Assembly (NCBI RefSeq): GCF_011806525.1
Contig: NZ_JAAVKI010000002.1
Location: forward strand, 248,001 to 312,000
DNA: 64,000 nucleotides
Direction of reading: 5' to 3'
Source: Thalassospira sp. HF15
GTDB lineage: Bacteria; Pseudomonadota; Alphaproteobacteria; Rhodospirillales; Thalassospiraceae
The translations under genes were made by a program, and so were the position numbers. Below are positions 63,278-64,000 of the stretch, piece by piece (position 1 is the stretch's first letter; the number at the start of each line of letters is the position of its first letter). The notes beneath the pieces are model-generated. The model did no database searches, was not told the DNA's origin, and saw nothing but the letters and a program-made list of their open reading frames with translations.

Positions 63278-64000
63278 TCAGGCACCGAATGCCGATTTCA
63301 GGTCACCGACCAGATCAGTGCGTTCCCAAGAGAAGCCACCATCGTCAGTCGGCTGACGGCCAAAGTGGCCATAAGCAGAAGACGGCGTGTAGATCGGACG
63401 GCAAAGTGAAAGATGCTCACGAATACCACGCGGGCTGAGATCCATCAGCTGACGCAAAACATCGCCGAGCTTCAGTTCGTCAACATTGCCAGTTTCATGG
63501 TTGTTAACGTAAAGCGCGAGCGGCTTGGACACGCCAATCGCATAGGCAAGCTGAATGGTGCATTTTTCGGCAAGGCCGGCCGCAACAACGTTCTTCGCAA
63601 GATAGCGCGCCGCATATGCAGCCGAACGGTCAACCTTGGTCGGATCTTTGCCCGAAAACGCGCCACCACCATGCGGGGCCGCACCACCATAGGTGTCAAC
63701 GATGATCTTACGACCCGTAAGGCCGGCATCACCATCAGGACCACCAATCACGAAACGCCCCGTCGGGTTGATGTAGATTTCATCAGCCGGCGGCATCCAA
63801 CCTTGCGGAAGGGCTGCTTCGATATAGGGCATGACCAGCTCGTGAACATCGCGCTGCGACAAACCATCAGCATGCTGGGTCGACACAACGACCGAGGTCG
63901 CTGCAACCGGTTTGCCAGCCGCGTAGCGGAGCGTCACCTGGCTTTTGGCATCCGGGCCGAACTGCGGAACCTTGCCGGAGTGGCGGTCAGCAGCCATAGC
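63278..64000 (-). CDS. metK: S-adenosylmethionine synthetase MetK (C-terminal part)
   Basis: MetK makes SAM from methionine and ATP. About 240 C-terminal residues are visible; the gene runs off the right edge. The part includes [74 protein letters not shown] (the P-loop-like GGGAFSGKD) and GHFGR. SAM made here would feed the many methyltransferases of the cobalamin genes, though there is no operon link. Confidence 0.97.
   Translation of the reverse strand, partial: AMAADRHSGKVPQFGPDAKSQVTLRYAAGKPVAATSVVVSTQHADGLSQRDVHELVMPYIEAALPQGWMPPADEIYINPTGRFVIGGPDGDAGLTGRKIIVDTYGGAAPHGGGAFSGKDPTKVDRSAAYAARYLAKNVVAAGLAEKCTIQLAYAIGVSKPLALYVNNHETGNVDELKLGDVLRQLMDLSPRGIREHLSLCRPIYTPSSAYGHFGRQPTDDGGFSWERTDLVGDLKSAFGA

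Noticed and set aside
1-64000. CRISPR array, insertion sequence or prophage.
   Set aside because: No regularly spaced repeats, transposase, integrase or phage structural genes were found on either strand.

Overview
The window reads as one stretch of a Gram-negative alphaproteobacterial chromosome of moderate GC. Pointers are an Irr-type Fur regulator, the rimP-nusA-ylxR-infB-rbfA-truB-rpsO-pnp block, LPS heptose genes, a CobN-type cobalamin route and an Anbu operon. My guess, from gene content and protein style only, is a marine Rhodospirillales bacterium such as Thalassospira. I see no phage, insertion sequence, CRISPR array or complete tRNA/rRNA gene. Translational overlaps (ATGA, TGATG, TAATG) are common, and I found no broken gene.

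Layout. 1-398: end of a phosphate-binding-protein-like gene. 446-11703 (minus): a methyltransferase and a GST, then cobQ, cobO, a GH114-like protein, an unrecognised protein, cobN, cobW and cobP/cobU, headed by a clear cobalamin riboswitch at 11765-11945. 12085-12180: a long near-perfect inverted repeat, then an orphan gene. 12980-15671: cobC, cobS and, divergently, cobT. 15720-16949: a degenerate EAL-like protein. 17183-20914: UDP-glucuronate decarboxylase-like, gmhA, hldE and a nucleotidyltransferase-like protein. 20911-28817: cbiB (minus) and the corrin-ring operon cbiX-cobH-cobL-cobI-cbiG/cobJ-cobM. 28992-32945: an Anbu operon (circularly permuted ATP-grasp, alpha-E, transglutaminase-like, Anbu peptidase). 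33016-41718: proton P-type ATPase, GntR regulator, a non-coding stretch with a candidate small RNA, a CHAP lipoprotein, an MFS transporter, an acyltransferase-hydrolase fusion and a small unknown. 41854-42954: GntR and OsmC. 42976-46955: a methyltransferase divergent from an iron/siderophore ABC transporter, with Fur-like boxes between. 47124-49288: eutBC. 49319-52387: YciI-like, rubrerythrin-like, irr and a nitronate monooxygenase-like gene. 52471-61922: pnp back to rimP. 62415-64000: trmB and the 3' part of metK.

How the parts fit. About a third of the window makes adenosylcobalamin: ring methylation and contraction (cobI, cobJ, cobM, cobL, cobH), metal insertion (cobN, cobW, cbiX), amidation and adenosylation (cobQ, cobO) and nucleotide-loop assembly (cbiB, cobP, cobT, cobS, cobC). 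EutBC is an adenosylcobalamin-dependent enzyme in the same window. The presence of both CbiX and a full CbiG domain beside CobN makes the pathway a hybrid of the textbook aerobic and anaerobic routes. The least understood unit is the Anbu operon. The most suggestive non-coding signals are the inverted repeat at 12085-12180, the three-copy AT-rich motif around the gntR gene at 35631, the candidate small RNA ending near 36780, and terminator-like or long-hairpin leaders upstream of rimP and pnp.
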